Positions 37,924 to 49,400 of a stretch of 64,000 nucleotides of DNA are shown here, piece by piece. The position numbers were made by a program, and so were the translations under genes. Each line of letters starts with the position of its first letter. Within the stretch, counting starts at the first letter, position 1. The notes under the pieces were generated by a model. It was not told the origin of the DNA, did no database searches, and saw only the letters and a program-made list of their open reading frames with translations. This DNA comes from Tyto alba. Lineage: Eukaryota > Chordata > Aves > Strigiformes > Tytonidae. The stretch lies in assembly GCF_018691265.1 (NCBI RefSeq), contig NW_024881296.1, positions 9,641,427-9,705,426 on the forward strand, read 5' to 3'.

Positions 37924-38186
37924 ACAGACACTAACAACACTTAACAGAGTAGGACAGTGAGAAGCATTGCCACATCTTGAGTACACCTTCCCCCCACCCC
38001 TCCCTTCTTCCCGGGCTCAGCTCTGCTCCCGATATCTCTACCTCCTCCCCACAGTGGTGCAGGGGCAGGGAATGGGGGGTGCAGTCACTGCTGCCGTTTC
38101 TGCCATCTTCAGTGGGGGGAGCTTCTGGAACTTGTTCCCCCTGCTCCATCGTGGTCCCCCTCTCACAGCAGACAGTCCTCCACAAA

Positions 38187-38322
38187 CTTTCTCCGACATG
38201 AGTCCCTCCCACGGGCCACAGCATTCCCCACACTGCTCCAGAGTGGGTCACCAACTTTCTCCAACTGGAGTCCCTCCCACGGCTGCAACCCTTCCTGAGC
38301 TGCTCTGGCGTGGGACACCCCC
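38187..38322 (-). repeat. 68-bp imperfect tandem repeat inside the LTR
   Basis: Two units begin ctttctccgacatgagtccc (38187) and ctttctccaactggagtccc (38255). Both contain gagtccctcccacgg and a following ctgctc block. Such internal duplications are common in avian ERVL LTRs, and copy number often marks subfamilies. Confidence 0.75.
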
Positions 38323-38636
38323 ACATGCTGCAATCCTCCCAGAGCTGAACTACAGCAGTGGGGGCTACCTTTTCCCACAAACCCCAGCCTTTTTTGGGCA
38401 CAGCACCTTGATCATCCACGTGAAAAACACAGGCCATAAATCAATGTCTGCTCCACCGTAGATCTCCATGGGTGGCAGGGGGGAGCCGCCCTGCCGTCTC
38501 ACCACAGGATACAGGGGGGTCTCTGCTCCGGCACACCTCCCCCCTCCTTTCTTCCTCCGTTCCTCCACTGACCTTGGTGTTCACGCAGCTGCCACAACTT
38601 TTCCTCACAAGTCTGACTGCTCATCACCACGTCCCT

Positions 38637-38646
38637 TCTTAAATAT
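38637..38646 (-). promoter_or_regulatory. LTR TATA-like promoter element
   Basis: CTTAAATATG on plus is CATATTTAAG on the LTR strand. It lies about 160 bp into the LTR and well upstream of the polyadenylation signal, where the U3 promoter is expected. Activity today is unknown. Confidence 0.5.
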
Positions 38647-38802
38647 GTTATCACAGAGGTGCAGCTGATTGGCTCGGCCTTGGTGCAGAGGTGGGGCTGA
38701 CTTGGAGCTGGGGAAGATTCGAGAAGCTTCTCACAGGGGGCCGCCCCTATAGCCCCCTCCCCTGCCACCAAAAAAACACCACCACTCACTCAACCCAGGA
38801 CA

Positions 38803-38807
38803 GATTC
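38803..38807 (+). repeat. Target site duplication GATTC, right copy
   Basis: Exact partner of GATTC at 37726-37730, immediately after the LTR terminus ending ccaggaca. Confidence 0.85.
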
Positions 38808-39018
38808 CAACTTCTTATTGGATGCTTACTGGTGTCCTTTTCTCGTTATAGACTTTATTTGGAGAGAATAAAGAATCTTCTATACTTCCAGCTCAGGTTG
38901 TTTCTATGGCTATGATTTAGACATCTTTTCACATCATCTCTGTTAAACTGTACAGCTGTAGTATTGGGATTTTTGGTCCCAAGAAAATATCCAAAGTTGG
39001 ATATATAATAACTTCTAT

Positions 39019-39103
39019 TTGTGAATCAGTAGTTTATATGGTTGTGAATCAGTAACATCTTTAAATATAAGATTCACATTTTAAGCTGTTTTGTGAATCA
39101 GTA
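39019..39103 (+). repeat. Three copies of a 13-mer TTGTGAATCAGTA
   Basis: Exact copies lie at 39019-39031, 39042-39054 and 39091-39103. Copies two and three share a longer similar unit (…CAGTAACATCTTTAAATATA versus …CAGTAAAATCTTTGCATCTA), giving a 49-bp period. The inverted word GATTCACA occurs at 39071-39078 between them. It looks like a small local duplication; I recognise no family. Confidence 0.8.
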
Positions 39104-42100
39104 AAATCTTTGCATCTAAAACTTGCTTGAATCATTTTGAGATATTTTGATTCAATATTGGCTTTTTTCCAGTTTTAAAGTGTTATTTGCTTAGTAATAG
39201 GGAAAAGTCATTGCACTGGGGAAAACCTGCTTCTTTTGCCATTTAGAATAAAAACACAGAAAGCTATTTCAACAATTTTAGCTCTTCTACACAACATTTT
39301 TGAATAAAAAGTATATCAAAGTCATTTTTCCCTGTGAACAGATTCAACTTTTATGAAACTATTTTTGACAATATTTTTTTTTAAATAAATAATCCAAATC
39401 AGTATTATAGATTTAAGCATTTGTTTCTCCCTATACTATGTAATCCAGTCATCAGGTCAGTTTTGGAGGTCTTTTCAAGATGTCTTTCAGTTTGTCACCA
39501 TCTTTTAAGGACTGATACCAGAGTCGGACAACTGATAATTTCACCAGTTCCTCCTAGTACTCCTGTTCCACTTCTCCATTTCCACCTGATAGTCTTCCAT
39601 CTATAAAATGAATTTTTCCTCTGTTAGCATTCATTCTATACTGTGAGGCCTTTTTTTTTTTGTTGCAGACATTCAGCGGTGGCACGCTAGTTTCCACCTG
39701 CAAATAAAGATCACACAAGTGCTTGTCAATGTGGACTGTAGGTCTGACCTGTTGATATATGCTATACCACGTCTGTGAAAGGTGTGTTATTAACTAGTAG
39801 GAAAAGTGTGGATACTCACTGACAGTGACTCAGAAATGTCCTTCTAAAAATATTAAATGTCTGGTCATTATCTTAGTCTCAATAATTCAATCTTTCAACA
39901 AAAGTATATTTGGTTTCCAACTGTGCAGTCTTTGGTTTAACATTGTTAGATATGTTCAAAGCATTTTCAGGAGGATTTTTTTTTTTTTTCTAAAGTCATT
40001 TTGTTTTTCAGTGTGTAATTTGAATCGGAGACTTTCATAAAATGACAGGAAGTGATACAAAATATTTGAGAGTTTCCTGTCCTTAGAAGTCTTATTTCTA
40101 TCTGTAAAGGAAGTTAGATATATTTTTGCATATCTTAAGGAAAACATACTATTTTCATATCATCAGCATTTGTTGCGCTATAATTAACATAGTGTCAAAA
40201 TTTCGTAGCTCATAAAGTGTCAAAGATCTATTAACTTTTCAACGGATATTTGACAAGTAGTATTTCAGCTAACATATTTTAAGAACTATTTCTCAAAAAA
40301 GGAAAATAATTTTTCTAATTACACATTGTTTCATCCTCAGAAATTTCAGGCAACCAATCACAAAGTTAAATATAAAATATAGGTCTTTCTACAGCAGTAC
40401 TATAGCTGAAAAAGTGAGAGATACACAGCTGAGTATTGGACAGAGTTTTATTCATATTAAGCATGTTCATATATAGATTTAAAACATCTTTGAAATTCCA
40501 CCTAGGTAGATGCCTACCTTGTTCTAAGCACGAAATAGATACATTCTTTTGAAAATTCAGTTCTAGGGATTCATCACAATGTCTTTATGTCCTTATTTGT
40601 CCCTCTGCTCTCAGTTAGTCTAGGGTATGTATTGAATCAAAGAAATTAGTCATTCAGGCTCACTCTGAATAAACTCATGTAGTGTGGTTTTGCAGAGAAA
40701 GGCCTATCCTCCTGAAGAGAAATGCTCATTCTGCTGAAGTATGTGCACGTCTATTGGACCAACACTCCAGAAGGTGTGATTTGCTGTTGATATCTCTGCT
40801 TTATATTTTTTCTCCCTTATTGATCTTTAATAATATTGTTTTTTCTTCCATATTCTGTGTACAGTTCTATTGTTTCTGCTTGAGTTGATTTTCTATCTGC
40901 AGAGAAAATGTAAAGTACCACTTATTTTTGTGCCTGTTTTTGAGAAGTCAGAACTGAGTAGTAGGTATGATGGATATAACCTTGCTTGCCTGATTTTTAT
41001 GATTTGTGTTGGGCTTATGACTGAAATATGAAATGCTGAACTACAGAACAAGTTAAAGTCTTTATTTGAAAACAAATTATTTTGTTGTAGAAGTTGCTAG
41101 AAGTTTTATACAAACCAGTTTTTTTTCCTTTTTTTTTTTTTTTTTGTCAAACCATATAACTTTTTTCTAAACTGCAACATTTGTCTTGAGCTCTTGAGTA
41201 TAAAGATATTTAGGATGTTTTAACTTTTTCATTTACTTTGAACTGAACATACAGAAGTCTCCCCCTACTTTCAACTGTCATTGCTTCATACAGCTCTGCT
41301 ATGAAATACTTGAAATGTCTTTTCTGAGCATGGTGAGATTCCTTATCATAGAAGAGAACTGTATGACTTGAAACCAGAGTTGAAGTTTATTTATAGAAGA
41401 AACTCATTACTGTGATCTTTTACTGAACCTGCCTTGAACACCTGTAGTTGTCTTTTGTCTTTCCACAAATGCCCTTAATTATAAGAATTGGAATATTTTT
41501 AGCAGATTTGTTCTTTAGCGCATATCTAACATATTGCTAAAGGTGCATAGTGAAAAAGGACAAATACTTTGCTGCAGCAGAAGAAAAACATATGCTAATA
41601 TAATGCAACAGGTTGCTTAAATGTCCCCAGGGGAGGGATCTACAGCTGCTTGAAATTTCATCCATAAGCTTCGGTGGTGCTGTAGGTGCCACTTGTGAGT
41701 TACACATCCTCTATTATTTATGTAGATTTAAGTGATGGATGATAACATTTTTAGCTTCAGCCTGATTGCTCTGTAATGCAATATTTTCTTAGAGTATCAA
41801 GCAAAGGATGTGTAAGTGTCTGACTAACATCGGGTGGATTGTTTGAAATGCGTGATTTACACAAGTCAGATGGAGGGGCAAAATCTGATCTCTCCCACCC
41901 TGAAAAAGAAAAGGAGCTTGGCTACATGATCCTTGGTCTTCCACTTACTACTCATGCTCTGGACTTTGGCTTTCAAGCTTGTTCCAATTGGTTGAAGGCT
42001 CCTACATCACAGAATAAATTGAATTTGAAAGTCTCCTTTTTCTAGATTCTTGGTGATTAGTTAGAGGTGGCAGAATTCATGTCTTCAAGATATTTTTCAT

Positions 42101-42425
42101 TTTTTTTTCACTCTCTATTTTATTTTCCTCTGTCTTTTCTTTTGCTCTGTGAAATTCAGACAGTATAGAAAAACTGAAGGCAAGTTTCTGGGATTTTTCT
42201 TTCCCTTCCACTACCTTTTTTGTTTTTAAAAACACCACAGTTTTGGTTTTAAACTTGTTTTTTTTTGTTTTTTTTTTTAAATTCTGCTTTAACATATTCT
42301 TCATTTTTGTATGTTATACATTGTTTTAATAAGAATGCCAGATATTCTAAACATTGTTTCTGAGTCATAAAAATATGAAAAACTAACACAGGAAAGGAGA
42401 GAATGAAGGTGAAGTATTTTTCTCC

Positions 42426-42449
42426 TTTTTTTTTAAAAAAAAAAAAAAA
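42426..42449. repeat. T9A15 tract
   Basis: Nine T followed directly by fifteen A. It is self-complementary over 18 bases and a rigid, nucleosome-excluding sequence in principle. Simple repeat. Confidence 0.85.
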
Positions 42450-44077
42450 TCTTTATCAAGCACACAGACAGCTAGCTACCAATCATAACAAAAACTGGAT
42501 TGTTAGAGAAAGTTATCTTAGAATACTTAAGAATCCAGAAAGGAGGACAGGACTGAGCAGCTATTAAATACATTAGAATACTCTTTGATTATTTTTACCT
42601 ATTTCAGACAAACACATTAAGGGATCACTATCACATTTAGAGATGTTCTGCTGCATGTACTCCTATGGGGAGACAGTGTATTGACTCTCTATATGCAAGG
42701 CTTGTAACAGACATTGAACTTGTTAAAGAAAATGGAGTATCTCTAGTTTTCTTATGCCATACATGCTTAGAAGGTAACTGGCATAATTGTTTAACCTTTA
42801 TTTCTTTAAAGACAAAATGGCTCCAAAGCATCCTTCGGTTACATCCTCTGTTAATTGATGTCTTTTTTATTAGATGCTCCAAATAAAATAGTGATCAGTA
42901 GACTACTGGGATCTGCTTGTTTACATTTGTACATACTTTAATTGTTTCCCAAAGCATTTCACAGGTATCCATTTCAATTCCTTTCTGATTGGAGGCATCA
43001 ATACTTGAAAATAAAGCACTTGTATTTTATGAGCATCTCATCTGTAATCCACACGGGTAATAGATATTTCTGAAAGATAAATGTTTACATTTTAATTTAC
43101 ATCAAAACAGATCAGACATTACAAGATGGAATAATTATGAATGAAATAAGTCATACAGCAAGTCTGTATTTGTATGTACTCCACTAGTCTAAATAGTCTA
43201 ACAGACTTTGTATTTGATAAAGACCTCTTATTTGTTGGTTTTGTTCCAAAGACAAGGTACTAAGATACTTCAGGTTGATGTTAAATTAAAATAACTTGTA
43301 TGCAAAACTTAATGGTAATGGACAGTAAATTCTACAAAGAAATAGTTACCATATAGGTATACAAACTGAATTTATGCAAGTTATATATATTCTTGTGATT
43401 TATGATCTTCAAGGCAGTACAAATTTGATGCTCTGATGCTATATAAAAATTAATTAAAGATATACTTTAGTATTTGGGACATCAGCAGAAAAAAATCCTC
43501 TAGAACGTCAGTGAGAAGTCCACAAACTGCTCAGTAGAAACCCGTCCCTTTTTCACCAATGTTTCACCAATCTCCATTGTTCACAGGAATGAACATTAAA
43601 TCTCTTATCCTTCTCTTAACAGGAAAAAGCCTAAAATATCTAGCAAATCTTGATGACATTAGTTCACAGAAAAATAGGTATATCAGGTTTCTCTGGACAG
43701 ATCAAACTACAACCAAAGAGACTGAGTCAGATCCAGATTGTTAAGTGCCTGTGTTGTTAGATGGTGTTTTTTAAAAATATACCTTTGTTTGAAAGACAAT
43801 TTCAAATTTGGTTTCTTTCTTTTGTATATAGTTACATAAGTAGTATATAGTTGAGACACATCCAATTGAGGCAAGTATTCTCTGCTCCAAAGAATGCTTT
43901 TCATATACCTCAAACCCTGACCACAAAAGAGAGTTCTTAATGTTGTCATTTGGGTTCAAATTTTTCTTTTTTTCAGCCCAGATTTGTATGGACTGCTTGC
44001 TTTGGCTCACCCCACAGCAAGCAGAGGTGAATGCAGCAGGGCAGTGGTCATCCTCAGATCAGACTGTTATCACCAAT

Positions 44078-44106
44078 ACATCACTTTCTGTAGGACAAAG
44101 TGATGT
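44078..44106. other. Hairpin ACATCACTTT / AAAGTGATGT
   Basis: A perfect 10-bp inverted repeat (44078-44087 and 44097-44106) around the 9-base loop ctgtaggac. Too short to be a miRNA precursor by itself. The core TCACTTT is a common word, so chance is possible. Confidence 0.55.
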
Positions 44107-44787
44107 CATTCTGTCACAATGCTTACACTGCTTTACAGAGCTGCATCTAGTGAAGTGTGGTTTGTAAATGTGTGTACATCAGTACCCATGCTCAAGGACA
44201 AGTTCTTACTAGTGAGGTTCAGGAAAGTGTTCCTTACCAATTCTTCTCCATTAATATTTTGGTTAGTTGACTTAGGCTTTCAAATGCCAAATTTAAATTA
44301 TTAATAGTATGCTTTTCCTACTATACTATAGACATACTGCTCCATTTTTACCTAAATAGAAATAATTCCTAATGGATTTATGAAAAAAAGAAGGGTGTTG
44401 TAGAATCTGAATAAATGTGAAGAATTCATAGAAGTTGAATTTATTCCAGATCCCACCAAAGTTCCCCCTGAATTCAACAGGATTATTACATAGTCTTGAG
44501 CATTATACCAGTAACAGTAAGATTTTTTTTGTTAAATGTCTTTGTTCCATTTTTCCTGCATCATATCCAAAACATTGTTTTTCCTTGAGCTTTGCTTTGA
44601 AGCTGCTTGTTCTAATTTTTCAGAGATAAGTACTGTTCTTGAATCTTGCCTGGAGGTTGTTGTAGTTTGGGCCGGGTAGGCAGCCAACCACCCTGCAGCC
44701 GTTCACCCACCCTTCCACCCCCCAACCTGGGAATGGGGAAGGGAATTAGAGGTGTAAAGGGAGTCTTGCAGGTTGAGATAGGAACAG

Positions 44788-44793
44788 TTTAAT
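44788..44793 (-). terminator. LTR polyadenylation signal ATTAAA
   Basis: TTTAAT on plus gives ATTAAA on the LTR strand, directly upstream of the conserved CTGTTCCTATCTCAACC block, where avian ERVL LTRs carry their polyadenylation signal. Confidence 0.65.
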
Positions 44794-44896
44794 AATGGTA
44801 ATAAAATGAAAACAATGACAGTAATAGAAAATATAAATAGGCAATGCACAGTGCAATTGCTCACCACCCGCTGACCAATACCCAGCCCGTTCCTCG

Positions 44897-45500
44897 TGTT
44901 GCGGGAACTCCCAAACCACTTAACAATAAAAAAAAGCAAAATGTATTTTTATACACAATTAATCAACATTCCGCAAATATACAAACAACTGGTCCAAATG
45001 TCCACGAGAGAACAAACTATCACCACACAATCTTCTGGGGTTTAACAACAACCCAAAACACCAACTAGGGGTTTAACGACAACCCAAAACACTCAATCAC
45101 TCACCTAATAAAAGGTGAGGACTCTCAACCTCGAGGAACATCTCAGGGCAGCGTCCCAACCAGTAGGAACCCCCCAAGGAGTCTCCTCAGGTGGCGTCCC
45201 AACCCAAGGGGAGAGTCTTTACCTGCAGCACACCGCTCCAGGCCACACTAGCTCCAAATGGCTCCCCTCGGGACTCCATTGATACCCGAGCCGTATCTGA
45301 CCTGTGGTCAACATCAGCCCCTATTGGCCAAAGAGTCCAGCTCCCGTAAAGCCCTGAGAACAAGGGCACAGGAAAGGTTCAACAGCCAGGGAGCCACAAT
45401 TTCATTGGGTGGGTGCACCTGCCACACCTGGGTAGCAGTGCCAAAATACCAAGATCCCACAATTGCAAGCCCGGAAGTGAGAAAGAGAGAGAGAGCGAGC
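44897..45500 (-). mobile_element. Unidentified segment nested in the second LTR
   Basis: About 600 bp between the LTR's TATA region and its R-like block that do not match the usual ERVL LTR layout. On the minus strand it starts after GGGCTCGCTCTCTC with a GA/CT microsatellite and reads on through a GC-rich stretch. It contains a 31-bp tandem duplication and a TATAAAAATA word (plus about 44949-44958), and ends near GGGAGTTCCCGCAACA. The TG...CAACA ends hint at a second nested LTR, but I found no flanking duplication to prove it. Limits are approximate. Confidence 0.4.
45037..45098 (-). repeat. 31-bp tandem duplication
   Basis: Two adjacent units begin ggggtttaacaacaaccc (45037) and ggggtttaacgacaaccc (45068). 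They share ggggtttaac, acaacccaaaacac, and differ at only a few positions. The duplication lies within the central segment of the second LTR. Confidence 0.85.
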
Positions 45501-45787
45501 CCTTCCCCAACCACCCCTCCTCTATACAGTGAGCATGACATTCCATGATATGGAATATTTCATTGGCCAATTTGGGCTTGGTGCTCTGGCCGTGCTCCCT
45601 CCCTGCTTCTTGTGCCCTTGTGCACGGGCAGGACATGGGGAGTTGGAGAGTTCTTGAAATCTGAGTAGCAGCTGAAAACATCAGTATGCTATCAGCATTC
45701 TTCTCATACCAAATCCAAAGTTGAATCTAAAACACAGCACTATTCTAGTCACCAACAAGGACTATTATTCCAGCCCAAATCAGGACA

Positions 45788-46392
45788 AGGCACAGTAACA
45801 GCAACATATTTTTTGCACCAACACAATCCATCCCTTTTAGATAAATAAGGACTCTGAAGGTGCCTTAAGAGTTTGTTTTCTCCAGACCATTATTCACTAC
45901 AGAAAATGTATGTTCAGAATAAATTACTCCTCGTGGGACCATCTCACCAATTTCTGATGCTGATAAATGGTAACTGATTGACATTGGTAATCTGTTATTT
46001 TACAGATTCTGTCATGTTGCACATTTAAGAGAAAAAAATAGTCTACTGATCAAAGTTCAACTTGAAACTGATTTTCCAAATGGGATGCAATACTCAAAGC
46101 ATGAATAATTTTGCTATGCACATAGATTACACGCAAGTTTTTGAAGAAAACTCCTTGTGGTCCCCTCCCTGGACTAACAGTGCTCTGGATATGTCCAGAT
46201 GTTTTCTAGGTACCTAGATCCTGAATCTGCTGAGGCAGCCAGCCAGATGTCTGTGTCTGTGAATTTGAGCCCCATTATTTTAATTTCCTTCTTTTCCCAG
46301 CTTTGCTTCTTCCGATTTTCATATTTTCCATTTGTTCTTCTGTGTCTGCTTTGTATCATCTTATATTCCTTTCTACAAAACTGTTTTTATCT
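45788..46392. other. Unique sequence after the second LTR
   Basis: No gene or repeat recognised. The first 50 bases (ggcacagtaacagcaac…ccaacacaatccatccc) still look slightly LTR-like, so the true LTR edge may lie a little further right than called. Confidence 0.5.
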
Positions 46393-46448
46393 ATCCATCC
46401 ATCCATCCATCCATCCATCCATCCATCCATCCATCCATCCATCCATCC
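46393..46448 (+). repeat. (ATCC)14 microsatellite
   Basis: Fourteen perfect ATCC units. It is uninterrupted and therefore likely polymorphic in length. It produces artificial His-Pro-Ser-Ile repeats in overlapping open frames. Confidence 0.97.
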
Positions 46449-49400
46449 TTATTCTGTCTCCTCAACGATTACTCCATTTCCAAAATCCTTCTTTAGAATC
46501 GCTTTCAAAGAGTACTGTTAGATCCTCAGTTCCTTGAGCTTCACCCTGTACCTCTCTGTTGAGCCTTTTTCCACATTTACCTTTCTCTATCTATGGCATC
46601 ATTAGATTTCTCCTTGCCTCCATTCCATAAACTCAGTAATTATCTCTGTATTTTTTGAGTTCTGCACATATAGTCAGTGAATCAGTAACTGCTGGATCCT
46701 CACAACTCTGAAGCACATGCTGAAAACTGAGTAATTTTCAAAAACTCAGATCAAACAAAGCTTGCTGTCTCATCTCCCTCTGTCTCTAGTCTCCAAACAC
46801 TGTGGGGCCCCTACTGCTGCCCTCCATCTCATTTTCTAGACTCTCTTTTCCCCAATCACTCTCCTTTCTCTAATCATGTTAATAGAGTGCTCTTATTTTT
46901 TTCCTAGTAAGCCATTACCCCAGGTAATTCCAACACTGGAGAGATTTTTAGCACTATTATCATTCTTATCTAGGGCAGGGACATTCATGTTATTAGAAAG
47001 GTGTGAGACAGTGGCTGCCTGGGCATGGTGCCCTTTGGTGCAAAGATGAGAGACAGGATGACACACGAGCATGGAGATGAAAGGCTCTGTCATGCTCTTG
47101 GAGCCAGCAAAACCTTTGATCACAGAGCAGCTTGTAGCAAGGGAAGAGTCAGCATCAGATGTCCTTGCTGGTAGACTTTAAAACTCTGTGGGTGGATAAC
47201 AAACATCTGCTCCGATGCTTAGATCTGACCTCAGGTCAATTTGATATTCATTTTACACCATATCTACCTAAGACAGGATATTCATGCCTCTCTTTCAAGA
47301 TTCCCTTTCATACTGCCTCCACTGAGACTTATTTTTCCTCTTTCTCTCTTACAATCCATCTTGTTGCTTTATCAATTTATTCATTTGATTTCCTTCTACC
47401 TGTCTCGGGATATAATATTTTCAAGTCTTCTGTGTAATTCTATTTTATCCAGTCTCTAATTTGCCTCTGTCTTTCTCACAGTACTGAGATGTGATAATTG
47501 CTGAATTTGTTCCAATGTCATGTGGTCCAAAAAAGGTTTCTCTTTAAATAGTAGAGGGATGGTTCTGATCTCATGCTGCTTAAAACCAATTCATCTGACA
47601 ATCTGAAAGACATTCCTATTGATTTATTGTTAGTACAATGAGGTCAAGTCTTTTGAACATAGTATAGCTTCAGCTTTTACTTTTCTGTTTCAAATGCTCT
47701 TAAAACAGACTAAATAATGTGATATTTACTCTGCTAAATCTTATGATATTTTACAAGGGAAGCCAAAGCTTGACAATTTATCCTTTGGGGACAATTTATT
47801 CTTCTGGAAGGATCAAGACTAATTTTAATCCCTAGACATCAGTGATCAAAATACCAATATTTATTTATCCATCACATTGTACTTTGTCTAATACCCAGAC
47901 TTTTCTGTCAAAGGAATATTACTAATATTCTGTACTACTGCTTTTACCAAAAAAGAAGCAATTTTAACATTGTTTGAAGACCTTATATTTCAGTTCCTTG
48001 ATACACTTGCTACTCAACTGATTTGATCATCTATATGCTTAACCTGACATACACATTTCTCTCATAGATTTTAATCTTCTCTTGTGGCAAAGTTAATTTT
48101 GGATTCTTTGTTCACAAGGTGATAGTCAGGAATTCAGGCTTTGAACATACCTTCTCTTTTTTCTTAGGGAAACTTGTTGGACATTATTGCCAGGTTTGTC
48201 TTGAAAGTCTTCCACAGTGTCTAGATCTATGTAATCTTTTGTCCTGAAACTCAGTCCATTGTCTCCTTAACAGGGAGGGAAACAGGGCTCTTCCCCTTCC
48301 AATGATAAGTAAACATGTCTTTGTTGTATCAGAACCTCATCAACTTAACTCCCTAATAATAATTTCTTTAATACATTAAACTCTCTTCTCTGGTAGCTAC
48401 CTGGATTTCTTCAGCAAGCCTTACATTTTTTATCAAACTGTAGGTTAAAACCAAACTTTATAAAAATATCTTAGCAACCAATGTCTTTTAACTGAGATAC
48501 TACCCAACAATAATCAGTCATTCGGAGCTGAGAACAGGTTTGAGGTGGCTAATCCCCAAACTCTTAAGCATATCAAAAAAAGGTTTTGCAAAAACTTCTG
48601 CAAGACAAACTAATGAGTTTCAAATAGCTTTTAATTCAAACAAGAGGACATTATATGCAAAATACTTGAATTGATATGGAACTCATTTCAAAGACCTATA
48701 GTAATTGTGATGCAACACTTGAATTTATTTGCTATAGATTTGATAGATGATATTCAAAATGAGTTCTTAAATAGATATCACAATAAGTTTTATTGTATTA
48801 CTTATGAAGACTATTGTATTATTACATATTAAATGCAGTGTATTAGTGACAATGTACTTCAGGGACAAAGTTGAGATTATATCAAAATAGTGCTTGTTTT
48901 CACAAAAATTCTTTTTGTATCCAACAGGTGGGGAAAAAAACCAGAATGCATTCAGTAGTTATAGGAAGAGAAAAGGAGGTAAAACATACTAGCTTCTCAC
49001 TGATTTATCTGTTCTAAGACTATTGACTTAGACAGAGGTATGAGAATAAAATGATAACAATGCAAAGAAGACAGGAGCTGCAGTTTTGTTTGTTTGCTTT
49101 ATTTTTTCACAATACAATTTTGCCTGAGAGATTTGGACTGATGATAAGGCCTAACATTTATCTAGTGTCGCAAAGGGCACACTCAATGGATGACAAGATT
49201 ACCCTGAGATGCAACAGTTAATGTTAGAATATTAAAAAAAATAATAATAATAAACCCTCATGCCTGAAGGTTTAGATTAAACTCTATTAGGATTAGAAGG
49301 AAATGTAATGTGGTGGGTATATTGTCATGCAGTTGGTTATATCTCCCTATAAAGCTTTTAGTACTAACATATAGAAATGGGATATTGGACTGGATAAGAT

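Larger units (their letters stand above)
37731..38802 (-). mobile_element. Solo LTR of an avian ERVL-type endogenous retrovirus
   Basis: A 1072-bp LTR on the minus strand. Read in its own direction it starts TGTCCTGGGTTG and has a TATA-like CATATTTAAG (plus 38637-38646). It carries a polyadenylation signal AATAAA (plus 37918-37923) followed by a T-rich stretch, and ends CAAACCACAAAA. The final CA has mutated, and the usual end is ...ACCACAACA. Blocks such as GGGAAGAAGGGAGGGGTGG and gagcaccacgcagccactca are typical of avian ERVL LTRs. No primer-binding site or internal gene lies beside it, so the provirus was lost by LTR-LTR recombination. Inside are two imperfect tandem units with a 68-bp period, starting near 38187 and 38255. 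Large open frames on both strands here are by-products of the GC-rich LTR. Confidence 0.9.
38808..44657. other. Unique AT-rich non-coding sequence between the two LTRs
   Basis: No gene is recognised. It holds the repeated 13-mer cluster at 39019-39103, T-rich runs at 39652-39661, 41129-41145 and about 42260-42280, a T9A15 tract at 42426-42449, and a hairpin at 44078-44106. Open frames remain at or below about 80 codons. Confidence 0.65.
44658..45787 (-). mobile_element. Solo ERVL-type LTR with a non-canonical ~600-bp central segment
   Basis: On the minus strand it starts TGTCCTGATTTGGGCTGGAA and ends GGCCCAAACTACAACA. Between are ERVL LTR landmarks: the U3 block around GGAATATTCC…CATGCTCA, a TATA-like TGTATAGA (plus 45520-45530), the block GGGTGGTGAGCAATTGCACTG (plus about 44848-44868), and ATTAAA followed by CTGTTCCTATCTCAACC (plus 44775-44793), which is the usual polyadenylation/R-U5 region. 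In related LTRs only about 50 bp separate the TATA box from the GGCTGGGC-type block. Here about 600 bp (roughly 44897-45500) lie between, suggesting a nested insertion or a divergent subfamily. No clean target duplication was found (flanks gaggt and aggca). No internal genes remain. Confidence 0.85.

Noticed and set aside
37931..38461. Two overlapping open frames of 168 (minus) and 164 (plus) codons
   Set aside because: They lie on opposite strands of the same GC-rich solo LTR. LTRs of this type encode no protein, and neither translation shows a domain.
45258..45681. Open frames of 75-100 codons on both strands
   Set aside because: They fall inside the second LTR and its central segment. They overlap in several frames, have no domain, and are explained by base composition.
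46199..46537. 112-codon frame with His-Pro-Ser-Ile repeats
   Set aside because: The repeats come from the (ATCC)14 microsatellite; the frame has no other support.
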